Shown here in pieces: positions 7,716-14,714 of a DNA stretch of 29,521 bases. Source of the stretch: Candidatus Bipolaricaulota bacterium (GTDB taxonomy: Bacteria; Bipolaricaulota; Bipolaricaulia; UBA7950; UBA9294). The notes beneath the pieces were generated by a model. It did not search any database, had not been told where the DNA came from, and worked only from the letters and a program-made list of their open reading frames with translations. Both the position numbers and the translations under genes were made by a program. Position 1 is the first letter of the stretch; each line of letters starts with the position of its first letter. The DNA is taken from assembly GCA_020350845.1 (NCBI GenBank), contig CP070725.1, forward strand, positions 1,508,656-1,538,176, written 5' to 3'.

Positions 7716-7729
7716 GTCCTTCGCAGGAC
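7716..7729 (-). promoter_or_regulatory. Short leader hairpin hiding the only Shine-Dalgarno-like sequence of the cyclase mRNA
   Basis: In the predicted cyclase leader, GTCCT-GCGA-AGGAC forms a 5-bp stem closed by a GNRA-type tetraloop. The 3' arm contains AAGGA, the best ribosome-binding match, although it lies about 14 nt from the ATG. This suggests translational control, but the structure is short. Confidence 0.3.
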
Positions 7730-7737
7730 TCCTCCCC

Positions 7738-7766
7738 AGTCTAGACCCGGGCGTGGCGGCGGACAA
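7738..7766 (-). promoter_or_regulatory. Promoter of the adenylate cyclase gene
   Basis: On the minus strand, TTGTCC (7761-7766) and TAGACT (7738-7743) are separated by 17 bp. The pair lies between the stop of the Fe-S gene (7776) and the cyclase ATG (7702), so the cyclase need not depend on the upstream operon. The -10 box is identical to that of the hpd operon. Confidence 0.5.
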
Positions 7767-7775
7767 TAGGTGCGT

Positions 7776-8855
7776 CTAGGCGATGTCGTCCATTGAGAGC
7801 CCGCGCGCAGCGGCACGCTCGTGCATCCAGTGGGCGATCGTTGCTGGCGGCTTCTCGATCTCGTCCTCCGGGCGGCGCTCGAGCCGCAGTGCCGCGGAGG
7901 GGCATACCGTCACGCAGAGCCCGCAGCCGGCGCACCGCGTAGCGTCGATCCGGGCGGTCCCGTCCACGACGGACAGGGCCCCGAACTGGCAGCGCTCGGC
8001 GCAGGTGCCGCAGCCGACGCACGTCTCGGAATCGACGGCGGCGCAGAACGAGGAGTGCGCGACGGCGTTGCTGATACCGAACTCGGCGATCCCGCGCAGG
8101 ACCCCGCAGCTGCAGGTACAGCAGTTACAGATGTAGTGAACGCCGCGGCGATAGTTCCCCGAGGAGTGGACGAGGCCGGCCTCTACCGCCTCGCGGAGAA
8201 CGTCGAGAGCCTCTTCCTTGGTGACTGTCCGGATGTCGTCGCTTCCGTCGAAGGCGTCCTCGACCGCGCCGAGGATGAGGCAGTTGCTGATCGGGTGCTC
8301 GCACGGCTCCCCGATGAGGCTCTTTTGCACGCGGCAGATGCAGTCGCGGACGCCCCACGAGCTTGCCCCTTCGACGAGGTCGCTCGCGCGCTCGTAGGGG
8401 AAGACCTCGACCTCAAAGGGGATCGCGACGTCCACGGGGATCACTCGATGGACGGACAACCCGTCGCCAAGCGGGCCACCACGCGTCTCTTGGAAGTAGG
8501 CCTCGACCAACCGCGCGAACTCCGCATCCATTCGCGGGAGCCATGCCTCGTAGAAGCCGACGACGAACGGCCTGAGCGAGAAGGCGACCTCGCCTTCTGT
8601 GCTCGTGCGCGTGATGAGCCCCTTCTGTGCCATTGCGTGAAGCGCTTCGAGAGCGGCAGCGGCATCGATCCCTGCTCGTCCCGCGATCTCCGACGCAGGT
8701 TCAGGACGGAGCCGCATGGTGGTTGCGAGTTCCGCTTCCTCGGGGGTGAACATCTCTGCGAGGAGCTTCCGCTCGACCCCGCTCTCGGTCGCCGGGAATC
8801 CGTTCGGGATCTGGTCGATTCGCTTCGCCAGCCGCTGATACACGTCCTCGCTCAT
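7776..8855 (-). CDS. 4Fe-4S protein with N-terminal helix-turn-helix-like region
   Basis: This 359-aa protein ends with two ferredoxin-type 4Fe-4S motifs, CVGCGTCAERC (about 278-288) and CAGCGLCVTVC (about 306-316). Two further Cys groups lie upstream: CICR with later Cys residues (about 170-195) and the dense CNCCTCSCG (about 242-250). Residues about 35-95 (SEIAGRAGIDAAAALEALHA, then a GLITRTSTEG turn) look like a winged-helix fold. Proteins of this layout occur in anaerobes as electron-transfer or uncharacterised polyferredoxin proteins; the partner is unknown. Its ATG overlaps the Nif3-family stop (ATGA), giving translational coupling. A redox-sensing role is possible from the domain mix, but that is inference. 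Confidence 0.8.
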   Translation of the reverse strand: MSEDVYQRLAKRIDQIPNGFPATESGVERKLLAEMFTPEEAELATTMRLRPEPASEIAGRAGIDAAAALEALHAMAQKGLITRTSTEGEVAFSLRPFVVGFYEAWLPRMDAEFARLVEAYFQETRGGPLGDGLSVHRVIPVDVAIPFEVEVFPYERASDLVEGASSWGVRDCICRVQKSLIGEPCEHPISNCLILGAVEDAFDGSDDIRTVTKEEALDVLREAVEAGLVHSSGNYRRGVHYICNCCTCSCGVLRGIAEFGISNAVAHSSFCAAVDSETCVGCGTCAERCQFGALSVVDGTARIDATRCAGCGLCVTVCPSAALRLERRPEDEIEKPPATIAHWMHERAAARGLSMDDIA

Positions 8856-9622
8856 GTCGTCTCCTGGCTGCCCGTTTCGAAGTCGGCCTCGCGGATCGGC
8901 ACGAACTCGAGCCCGGTCCTTGCCGCGAGCAGGCCACAGAGGCTCTCGACCCCGGGGAACTCGGTGTGCGTGTGCGTGCCGACGACGAGGTTGATGCCGC
9001 GGTTGCGAGCATACTGCACGACGTAGACATTGCTCTCGCCGGTGATGTAGGTGTCACAGCCGAGGTCGATCGCCTCGCGGACGAGATTCGACAGACTCCC
9101 GCCTCCGGTGGTGATCCCGACAACGGAGAGCTTCTCCGGGCCATACGGCCAGACCCGAACGCCGGCGGCGGTGACCTCTCTGAGACGCGCTGCTACGTTG
9201 CCGAGAGGAACCGGTGTGGCGAATGTCCCGACCCGGCCGCAGAGGAATCCGTCTTCCTCAGCGAACGACGCGCTCCCCATCTCGAGACCGATCCGCTCGC
9301 CGAGAGCTGCGGACGTGCCGAAGGGGGCGGCGTCGAGAGGAAGATGGACGAAGCAATGCGAGATCGAGGCCTTCTCCAGGAGGGCGTAGGCCTCTTCACG
9401 CAGCTCGAAGAGGAAGTCCCATGCGTCGTGGTGCGTGATCAGCGCGTCAGTGTCAGCCTCGGCCGCCGCCGCCACCGTGAGCGGATCGAGGTTCGTGGCA
9501 TAGCCGACGCGACGAATCTCTGCCGTCGAGTGGGCGGTGTGGCCGAACTCCTCCGGGTAGTTCTCCACACGTACAGGCTCGAAGCACGCCCTCAAGGTCT
9601 CAAGCAGGTCGATGAACGTCAC
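8852..9622 (-). CDS. Nif3-like dinuclear metal centre protein
   Basis: This 256-aa protein belongs to the Nif3/DUF34 family. Metal-site motifs are ALITHHDAWDF (His-His), the segment HLPLDAAPFG (equivalent of the usual HTNLDAA) and the C-terminal GTHTHTEFPGVE. Members form hexamers with a two-metal site; the reaction is not firmly known (GTP cyclohydrolase I type 2 is a common label). The start is GTG at 9622, inside the 4-bp GTGA overlap with the preceding gene; the stop overlaps the next start as ATGA. So the three genes are coupled. A longer N-terminal extension is open but reads antisense-like and Arg-rich, and it overlaps the upstream gene. Confidence 0.87.
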   Translation of the reverse strand: MTFIDLLETLRACFEPVRVENYPEEFGHTAHSTAEIRRVGYATNLDPLTVAAAAEADTDALITHHDAWDFLFELREEAYALLEKASISHCFVHLPLDAAPFGTSAALGERIGLEMGSASFAEEDGFLCGRVGTFATPVPLGNVAARLREVTAAGVRVWPYGPEKLSVVGITTGGGSLSNLVREAIDLGCDTYITGESNVYVVQYARNRGINLVVGTHTHTEFPGVESLCGLLAARTGLEFVPIREADFETGSQETT

Positions 9623-10083
9623 GCGATCGTTGCGAGATCGTCGCAAAGCATCTTCTTCGTGTCGTCGTCTGCGATGCTCTCCGCGACCTCGTTCGCCTTG
9701 ACGAGCCATTCCTTCTTCCGGTCTTCCTTCCCGGCGATGGACTCGGCCCGTGCGAGAGCCTCGTAGGCATAGCCGAGGGCGAACGGATCGATTCCCTCGC
9801 GTTGGCTGACCTCGAGACAGAGCTCTCCGTATCGACGGGCCTCGTCGCCGCGCCCACAGAGAGCGTGAACGCGGGAAACCTGCCAATAGGCGATGGACAA
9901 GTTCTGCGGCGTGCAATCCTTGCGCTGTGTCCAGTGCCACGACGAGGCCATCGCCATCCGCAGCATCTCCTCGTCCTCTGCGGGCGTTCGGCCTGACTTG
10001 TCGATCAGCTCCCACGCGGCGTTGAAGCAGCTCCCGGCGAAGTGCTGATGCGCCTTCTGCTCGTCGAACTCCGGTCCACTCAT
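9619..10083 (-). CDS. TPR-like helical protein, first gene of the Nif3/Fe-S operon
   Basis: This 154-aa protein is predicted all-helical with repeated paired helices resembling TPRs: NLSIAYWQVSRVHALCGRGD, then ALGYAYEALARAESIAGKED. There is no signal peptide or membrane segment. The segment MLRMAMASSWHW near residues 40-50 is characteristic of a conserved but unnamed group. The ATG at 10083 follows AGGAGG with a 5-nt gap. It is the first of three overlapping genes and may be an assembly or binding partner for the metalloproteins downstream. Function unknown. Confidence 0.75.
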   Translation of the reverse strand: MSGPEFDEQKAHQHFAGSCFNAAWELIDKSGRTPAEDEEMLRMAMASSWHWTQRKDCTPQNLSIAYWQVSRVHALCGRGDEARRYGELCLEVSQREGIDPFALGYAYEALARAESIAGKEDRKKEWLVKANEVAESIADDDTKKMLCDDLATIA

Positions 10084-10110
10084 CGAGGCCTCCTAGGACG
10101 CGTTTGCCCG

Positions 10111-10138
10111 AGTATACGGGTCTCTGACGGGCACCGAA
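10111..10138 (-). promoter_or_regulatory. Candidate promoter of the TPR/Nif3/Fe-S operon
   Basis: On the minus strand, TATACT (10111-10116) is a near-consensus -10 box, 28 bp before the ATG. The best -35 partner, TTCGGT (10133-10138), is weak, with a 16-bp spacer. Confidence 0.35.
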
Positions 10139-10157
10139 TGCACCGAGACACTCTCGC

Positions 10158-10186
10158 TTGACAGACGGAGCCCCATTCCCTCCCAT
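10158..10186 (+). promoter_or_regulatory. Candidate promoter of the lipoprotein gene
   Basis: A perfect -35 box TTGACA (10158-10163) is followed after 17 bp by TCCCAT (10181-10186), a weak -10 box. Transcription near 10193 would precede the GAGGAGG ribosome site of the gene at 10243. Confidence 0.35.
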
Positions 10187-10242
10187 AGGGGTGCAGGAGT
10201 GACGCCGAGTTCGGTTGCCGGCTCGCTCCGAGGAGGCTGAAC

Positions 10243-10869
10243 ATGCTCCGAAAGACAGCAGCAGGGATCTGGCTCGTGGTTCTCTCCCTCACGACGGCAT
10301 GCCTCGGCGGCCAGACGAGCTTGGTGGCCATCCGGACTCCGGGGTCGCTGATCGAGGAAGCAGAAGAGGTGTTCCGCGCCGAGCTCATCGAGGCGATGGA
10401 GCGGGCGGCCGAGTCGCTGGGCGTGATCCTCGACACGACGGACGTGGTCTTCCTCGCACACAACGACCTGCTTGTGGTGAGCGCCGGGGCCGCCGGGTTC
10501 GAAGACGCGGCGAGCTCGGAGCCGGTCCTTCACGCCGATGTTGGGCTGATCTACCTCTCGCAGGAAACGGAGGTCCGGTTTGGCGATGGGAGGGTGGGGA
10601 GCCGCCTCCCGGCGGGCTTCCACGCGGTGAAGGTAGCGATCGATCAGACCCGCAACGTGCACGATCCTGGGGTCACCATCCTCGAGATGACCTCCGGCGG
10701 TACAGCGGCAAGCGTGGAGATCCCGACGACGATGGTTGACCCGTCTTCCGAGCGCGTTCTCGTTGTGGGTCTCAGTCTCGATCCCGACGGGGCATTGGTC
10801 GCCCGTTTGGGGTGGTTCGGCCGCAGCTTCGGCGTCGAGCTTGAGGTTCGACGGGTGCCGAGGAGCTGA
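10243..10869 (+). CDS. Probable lipoprotein of unknown function
   Basis: This 208-aa protein has a hydrophobic N-terminal signal with Cys20 in the context SLTTAC-LGG, a loose lipobox, so it is likely exported and perhaps lipid-anchored. The rest has alternating polar and beta-prone stretches (DVVFLAHNDLLVVS, VTILEMTSGG, RVLVVGLSLD) and I recognise no domain. The ATG at 10243 is preceded by GAGGAGG with a 6-nt gap. It is divergent from the Nif3 operon and ends 27 bp from a convergent SnoaL-like gene. Confidence 0.7.
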   Translation: MLRKTAAGIWLVVLSLTTACLGGQTSLVAIRTPGSLIEEAEEVFRAELIEAMERAAESLGVILDTTDVVFLAHNDLLVVSAGAAGFEDAASSEPVLHADVGLIYLSQETEVRFGDGRVGSRLPAGFHAVKVAIDQTRNVHDPGVTILEMTSGGTAASVEIPTTMVDPSSERVLVVGLSLDPDGALVARLGWFGRSFGVELEVRRVPRS

Positions 10870-10896
10870 GCATCGCACTGGGCGCGGACGGGGTCG

Positions 10897-11280
10897 TCAT
10901 GGTGGCGCATCCCCGCACATCAAGGTGGAGTAGATGCGCCACCCGGAGATGAGGCCGTTCTCGAGTTCCGCGACCCACAGGACGAGTTCCTCTCGCTCGA
11001 TGTCACGAGGAAGATGGGATCCTTCGGTCTGACCGACGATCGCTACGCCGTCGCCGCTCCGGAGAACGCTTTGCACGAGGATCGTGTAGTCGGGATAGGC
11101 TGTTAGGTACTCGTCCCAGCTTGCTTCGACTGCAGTTCTGCCCTCGATGAGATGGACCTCGCCTTCCATGTCCACGAACGTGTAGCTCGGCGCTGTGCGA
11201 GCTGCGATGCCCTCAAGATCCGCGGCGTTGATCGATTCGACAAACGCCACGACGATCTCCTCCGCGGCTTGCGGCTTCAT
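10897..11280 (-). CDS. SnoaL/NTF2-like fold protein
   Basis: This 127-aa protein has the NTF2-like/SnoaL layout: an N-terminal helix with VAFVESINAADLEGI, the beta-strand pair around FVDMEGEVHLIEGR, then YLTAYPDYTILVQSVLRSGD and a final strand ELENGLISGWRIYST. Proteins of this fold range from small-molecule isomerases and cyclases to binding proteins, and the specific role cannot be read. The ATG at 11280 is preceded by AAGGAGGGAG. It lies 72 bp downstream of the TfoX-C gene on the same strand and may share its transcript. Confidence 0.8.
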   Translation of the reverse strand: MKPQAAEEIVVAFVESINAADLEGIAARTAPSYTFVDMEGEVHLIEGRTAVEASWDEYLTAYPDYTILVQSVLRSGDGVAIVGQTEGSHLPRDIEREELVLWVAELENGLISGWRIYSTLMCGDAPP

Positions 11281-11352
11281 GTCTGTCTCCCTCCTTTCTC
11301 TGGATGGCGGATCTCGCGACTCTCTGTCGCGTGCTGCAGAAGCGCCGCCGAC

Positions 11353-11658
11353 TCAGACGAAGCGCAACCTGCGCTGCAGGTACTCGTTCCAGAGGGCATC
11401 GCGCTCGACCTTCGGGATCGAGTGCCAGCGCACACCGCGAAGCGCCCCTTCGAGAGCACACAGCGCCGATCGGCACGCGGAGCCTGGGGGTCGGTGCGGG
11501 GCGAGGCGGAGCGCTGCTTCGACGCTGCCGGCCTCACGAAGCGCCTCGGGGGAGTCGATCCCGGCGACGATCAGCCAACGGGCCAACGCCTTCGCGATGT
11601 TGGAAAGAGAGGTGAGGGATGCGGTCGCTTCACGGTCTGCCGCCTGCTCTTTCACCAT
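11353..11658 (-). CDS. TfoX C-terminal-domain-only protein
   Basis: This 101-aa protein matches the TfoX C-terminal domain: SLSNIAKALARWLIVAGIDS, then ALREAGSVEAALRL and ALCALEGALRGVRWHSIP. Full-length TfoX/Sxy regulators also have an N-terminal domain, which is absent; the short form is common in bacteria and not clearly linked to competence. The start is the ATG at 11658: a TTG at 11706 would extend the protein, but it forms part of the predicted -35 box. Followed at 72 bp by the SnoaL-like gene. The domain has a helix-hairpin-helix-like character, so nucleic-acid binding is possible. Confidence 0.8.
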   Translation of the reverse strand: MVKEQAADREATASLTSLSNIAKALARWLIVAGIDSPEALREAGSVEAALRLAPHRPPGSACRSALCALEGALRGVRWHSIPKVERDALWNEYLQRRLRFV

Positions 11659-11676
11659 GGACCCGTCTCCGGAGCG

Positions 11677-11706
11677 AGCATAGGGATGCTTGCCTCCTCT
11701 GCGCAA
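11677..11706 (-). promoter_or_regulatory. Promoter of the TfoX-C / SnoaL unit
   Basis: On the minus strand, TTGCGC (11701-11706) and TATGCT (11677-11682) are 18 bp apart. Transcription would begin about 12 bp before the ATG at 11658, which excludes the longer TTG-started frame. Confidence 0.45.
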
Positions 11707-11743
11707 GGAAGGAACGTGGACAGCAAGGGAAGACGGGCTTCTC

Positions 11744-11772
11744 TTGTTGATCAGAAGCCCTCATGCTAGGGT
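11744..11772 (+). promoter_or_regulatory. Extended -10 promoter of the membrane acyltransferase gene
   Basis: TTGTTG (11744-11749), a 17-bp spacer and TAGGGT (11767-11772), with an extended TGC directly before the -10 box. Transcription near 11779 would leave a short leader with a G-run ahead of the ATG at 11795. Confidence 0.45.
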
Positions 11773-11794
11773 GTCGATCAGGGGGGGATGCGAG

Positions 11795-12961
11795 ATGGAT
11801 GAGGGGGCGCGTCGTTACGACATCGACTGGCTTCGGGTCATCGCGATGCTTGGAATCTTCCTGCTGCATACGATGCACCTGTTCGACGAAGGGACCGACT
11901 GGCACCTGCGCAACGCGGATACCAGCACGCTCGTTCTGGTACTCCGAGGACTGATCGACATCTGGGCCGTGCCAACGTTCTTCGTCATCTCGGGTGTGGG
12001 GGCTTGGTTTGCGCTGAAGCGACGAAGCGGGAGGAGGTTCCTGGCGGAGCGCATCCAGCGACTCTTGGTCCCACTGTATTCCGTGGGGCTGTTCGCTATC
12101 GTGGTTCCACAGATCTACTTCGATGCCTTCACCAACGGGTACCGCGGGAGTTTCGGCGGGGCCATTGCGAGGAGTCTCGGCTCCGTCGGGTTCGACCCCT
12201 CGTGGCCGGGACTGGCGACGTTCTTCCCCGGGCATCTCTGGTTCCTGCAGTTCTTGTTCCTCGTATCCGTGGTGGTGATCCCTGCACTCCTGCTGCTTCG
12301 TAGCGAGCGTGGGAAGCGAGCCATCGCTCGGATCTCGGGGTGGTGCAGCCACCGAGGTGGCATCTTCCTGTTCATCGTTCCGATCACGGGTGTGCGCGTC
12401 GCCCTGATGGGCGTGATCCGAGGGCAGTTCACGTGGGCCACCTTCGTCTTCTTCGCAGTGCTGTTCATCATCGGATACATGCTTGCTGCGGACGAGCGGT
12501 TCACGGCATCGATCAGGCGCAACCGATGGATCGCCTTGGCAGCGGGAATCGTGAGTTTCGCAGCGCAAGGCTTCCTCATCCTGACGCAGGGATACCAGAT
12601 GTTCCACGAGCCATTCTCGGGGATCTTCGTCGTCTACGAGGTCATCGTGAGTATCGGCGTCTGGGGCTTCATCGTGTTCCTGATGGGTGTGGCGGCGAAC
12701 CATCTGGATCGGCCGAGCAAGATTCTCAGCTACGCGAACGAGGCGGTGCTCCCCTTCTACCTCTTTCACCAGACGGTGATTCTCGGCATCGGCTGGTTCG
12801 TCATCCGCTGGAACATGGGGGTGTGGCCGAAGCTGATTATCGTGACGGTGACGTCGTTTGCCGCAACGCTACTCCTGTATGACGTCCTTGTCCGACACTC
12901 CAACGTGATGCGCTTCTTCTTCGGCATGCGCCCGAGACGAACCCTGGATCCTGTGAGGTGA
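11795..12961 (+). CDS. Acyltransferase family 3 integral membrane protein
   Basis: This 388-aa protein is highly hydrophobic with about ten membrane segments. Its N terminus, YDIDWLRVIAMLGIFLLH, is the hallmark of the acyltransferase-3 family, with Arg14 and the catalytic His25 on the first helix. Later landmarks are GHLWFLQFLFL (around residue 150) and the final LPFYLFHQTVI. Members transfer acyl groups to sugars, glycans or lipids at the membrane; the acceptor here is unknown. The ATG at 11795 follows a G-rich ribosome site; a longer in-frame start at 11690 would include charged, non-family sequence and would lie upstream of the promoter. The 2TM gene follows after 4 bp. Confidence 0.9.
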   Translation: MDEGARRYDIDWLRVIAMLGIFLLHTMHLFDEGTDWHLRNADTSTLVLVLRGLIDIWAVPTFFVISGVGAWFALKRRSGRRFLAERIQRLLVPLYSVGLFAIVVPQIYFDAFTNGYRGSFGGAIARSLGSVGFDPSWPGLATFFPGHLWFLQFLFLVSVVVIPALLLLRSERGKRAIARISGWCSHRGGIFLFIVPITGVRVALMGVIRGQFTWATFVFFAVLFIIGYMLAADERFTASIRRNRWIALAAGIVSFAAQGFLILTQGYQMFHEPFSGIFVVYEVIVSIGVWGFIVFLMGVAANHLDRPSKILSYANEAVLPFYLFHQTVILGIGWFVIRWNMGVWPKLIIVTVTSFAATLLLYDVLVRHSNVMRFFFGMRPRRTLDPVR

Positions 12962-12965
12962 GGTC

Positions 12966-13229
12966 ATGACGACGGAAGAGGAGAGATACGAGCGGGCGAG
13001 GAAGCGTGCACGCGAGCTGCGAGCGTTCTATACGCATGTCGCGACCTATGTCCTGGTCATGGTGCTGCTCGTCTTCGTCGACTCCCGGGATCACGGCGGC
13101 TGGTGGGTGTACTGGCCCGCGTTGGGCTGGGGCATCGCGGTTGCAGCGCATGCCTTCGAGACCTTCAGCACCGGCTGGGAGAAGCGGAAGATCAAGAAGC
13201 TGATGGAGCGCGACGGCAAGGACCTCTGA
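12966..13229 (+). CDS. 2TM-domain protein
   Basis: This 87-aa protein matches the 2TM domain family: the charged start YERARKRARELRAFYTH, a first membrane helix (about 22-40), the motif WWVYWPALGWGIAVAAHAF over the second helix (about 50-68) and the end GWEKRKIKKLME. Such domains are found alone or fused to histidine kinases and LytTR regulators; alone, their role is unknown. The gene begins 4 bp after the acyltransferase stop, so the two are likely co-translated. Confidence 0.88.
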   Translation: MTTEEERYERARKRARELRAFYTHVATYVLVMVLLVFVDSRDHGGWWVYWPALGWGIAVAAHAFETFSTGWEKRKIKKLMERDGKDL

Positions 13230-13263
13230 AGGCCGGAGTCTGAGGGCTCCTTCGAGCTCGTTC

Positions 13264-13674
13264 TCAGAGGCCGAACATCCTCGTGGCGGGACAGCCACGG
13301 CACGGGTTCTGATAGCTCGGGCACGTTGAGCAGTCCGAGCCGCAGGGGGGCTTCGCCGCCTCGCCGGTCGTGAGGCGGGGAGATCCGAGAATCCCGACGA
13401 GTCCGTCGTCCCGACGAAACTCGACGCTTCGAGCGCCGATGAACTCCGGGTGCTCGGCCAGGGTGTTCGACTCCTCGGCGAATTCCCCGTGGCGCTGCGC
13501 CTTCAGTTCGCGCGCGAGGACGAAGACCTTGCGGCGATCCGGAAGCTGCGCGATCAGCGGCCAGACCGGGCAGCTACCGTAGGTCTCGACGAAGAGGCGG
13601 GCATGCTCCTCGCTCTCGAACTCGATCACATAGACTCCGGCCATGAAATCCGAACGATCGCTGTAGCTCGGCAT
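13264..13674 (-). CDS. Small protein with C-terminal Cys motif (DUF3795-like tail)
   Basis: This 136-aa protein has an alpha/beta N-terminal part (MAGVYVIEFESEEHARLFVE, RKVFVLARELK) and a Cys-rich tail: Cys111, Cys115, Cys118, Cys125 and Cys128, in the pattern CxxxCxxCP...CxxC. The tail resembles the metal-binding motif of DUF3795 and related proteins. Function unknown; a metal or Fe-S site is likely. The ATG at 13674 is taken; an ATG 10 codons later lacks a ribosome site. A TAGAAT hexamer sits just before the start, but I cannot find a -35 box. The longer open frame upstream runs antisense to the propeller gene. Confidence 0.7.
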   Translation of the reverse strand: MPSYSDRSDFMAGVYVIEFESEEHARLFVETYGSCPVWPLIAQLPDRRKVFVLARELKAQRHGEFAEESNTLAEHPEFIGARSVEFRRDDGLVGILGSPRLTTGEAAKPPCGSDCSTCPSYQNPCRGCPATRMFGL

Positions 13675-13759
13675 GGGGCATTCTACCTCAGTCCTGACTG
13701 CCGCTGTCGGGTATCCGCCTTGCTCCCGGGGTACGATGTGCGTGGGGAAGGAGGCGCAC

Positions 13760-14665
13760 GTGGACGGGCTGGACAGACTTGTCGTTCTGAACAAGGATGA
13801 GAACAGCGTGTCGTTCATCGGAACGGAAGGTGGAGAGACGCTGCGGGTTGTGCTTGTCGGAGCCCATCCGCACGAGGTGGCGATCACGCGGGACGGCTCC
13901 ACGGCGTACGTCTCGAATGCACTGGGGAACAGCGTGTCGATCCTCGACACCGGAGCCATGGAAGAGACGGGACGTATCGAGCACGAGGAGTTCCAATTCC
14001 CTCACGACCTCAAGATCTCTCCCGACGAGAGCAAGCTCTACATCGCGGTCACGTACGCGCACAAGGTCTTCATCTGCGAGAGACCTTCTCATCGGCTCCT
14101 GAAGATCGTGCCCACGGGTCAGCGGTTGTCGCACATGCTCGCTCCGACCCCGGACTGGCGCCGGCTGTACGTTCCCAATCTCGGGTCGAACACCCTCTCG
14201 GTGCTCAACACCGAGACCGATGAGATCGAGAAGCATATCGTGGTGGGGAGGAAGCCGGAAGGCGTCGCGGTGCACCCATCGGGAGCATTCCTCTACGTCG
14301 CGAATCAGGACGAGGACAACGTCTTCGCACTCAGCGCCGAGCACCACGGGATCGTCGCCCGGCACCCCGTGGGGAAGACCCCGGTGCGGCTCGTCTTCTC
14401 GCCGGACGGGCGCTACGCCTTCACGGCGAACCGCGAATCCCACGACGTCTCCGTCATCGACACCGAGCGCCACTGGGAGATCAAGCGCATCCCCGTGGGG
14501 CGCTGGCCGGGCGGGATCGTGTTCGATCCGACGGGCACTAGAGCGTACGTCGCCAACAACAAGACGAACGACGTCTCGGTCATCGACGTCCAATCGCTCA
14601 GGGAGATCGAACGGTTCGACGCTGGGGTCCACCCCGACGGGATCGGCTACCTCAGCGCGGCGTAG
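13760..14665 (+). CDS. YVTN-family seven-bladed beta-propeller protein, apparently cytoplasmic
   Basis: This 301-aa protein consists almost wholly of YVTN-type repeats, seen as AYVSNALGNSVSILD, LYIAVTYAHKVFICE, LYVPNLGSNTLSVLN, LYVANQDEDNVFALS, AFTANRESHDVSVID and AYVANNKTNDVSVID. A seventh blade is completed by the N-terminal strand LVVLNKDENSVSFIG, the usual ring closure. The start is GTG at 13760, preceded by AAGGAGG with a 6-nt gap. From this start there is no signal peptide, unlike many YVTN proteins, which are exported. It probably binds a protein or ligand; no catalytic motif is visible. A RimJ/RimL-type gene follows after 49 bp. Confidence 0.85.
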   Translation: MDGLDRLVVLNKDENSVSFIGTEGGETLRVVLVGAHPHEVAITRDGSTAYVSNALGNSVSILDTGAMEETGRIEHEEFQFPHDLKISPDESKLYIAVTYAHKVFICERPSHRLLKIVPTGQRLSHMLAPTPDWRRLYVPNLGSNTLSVLNTETDEIEKHIVVGRKPEGVAVHPSGAFLYVANQDEDNVFALSAEHHGIVARHPVGKTPVRLVFSPDGRYAFTANRESHDVSVIDTERHWEIKRIPVGRWPGGIVFDPTGTRAYVANNKTNDVSVIDVQSLREIERFDAGVHPDGIGYLSAA

Positions 14666-14714
14666 GCCGGGAAGGGGATTCGCAGGGCCGAGGATCTCGC
14701 GGCGGAGGTTTGCG

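Noticed and set aside
7703..7816. N-terminal extension of the adenylate cyclase from a GTG at 7816
   Set aside because: It overlaps the end of the Fe-S gene and includes the predicted promoter; the family begins near the ATG at 7702.
10093..10878. A 261-codon frame antisense to the lipoprotein gene
   Set aside because: It lacks family features and a ribosome site; the plus strand has a signal peptide and a strong ribosome site.
11630..12769. A 379-codon frame antisense to the membrane acyltransferase
   Set aside because: The opposite strand has clear acyltransferase-3 motifs, promoter and start; this frame is rich in Glu, Asp, His and Gln, typical of antisense of hydrophobic codons.
13688..14632. 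A 314-codon frame antisense to the YVTN propeller
   Set aside because: The plus strand shows periodic YVTN repeats; the antisense repeats merely mirror them.
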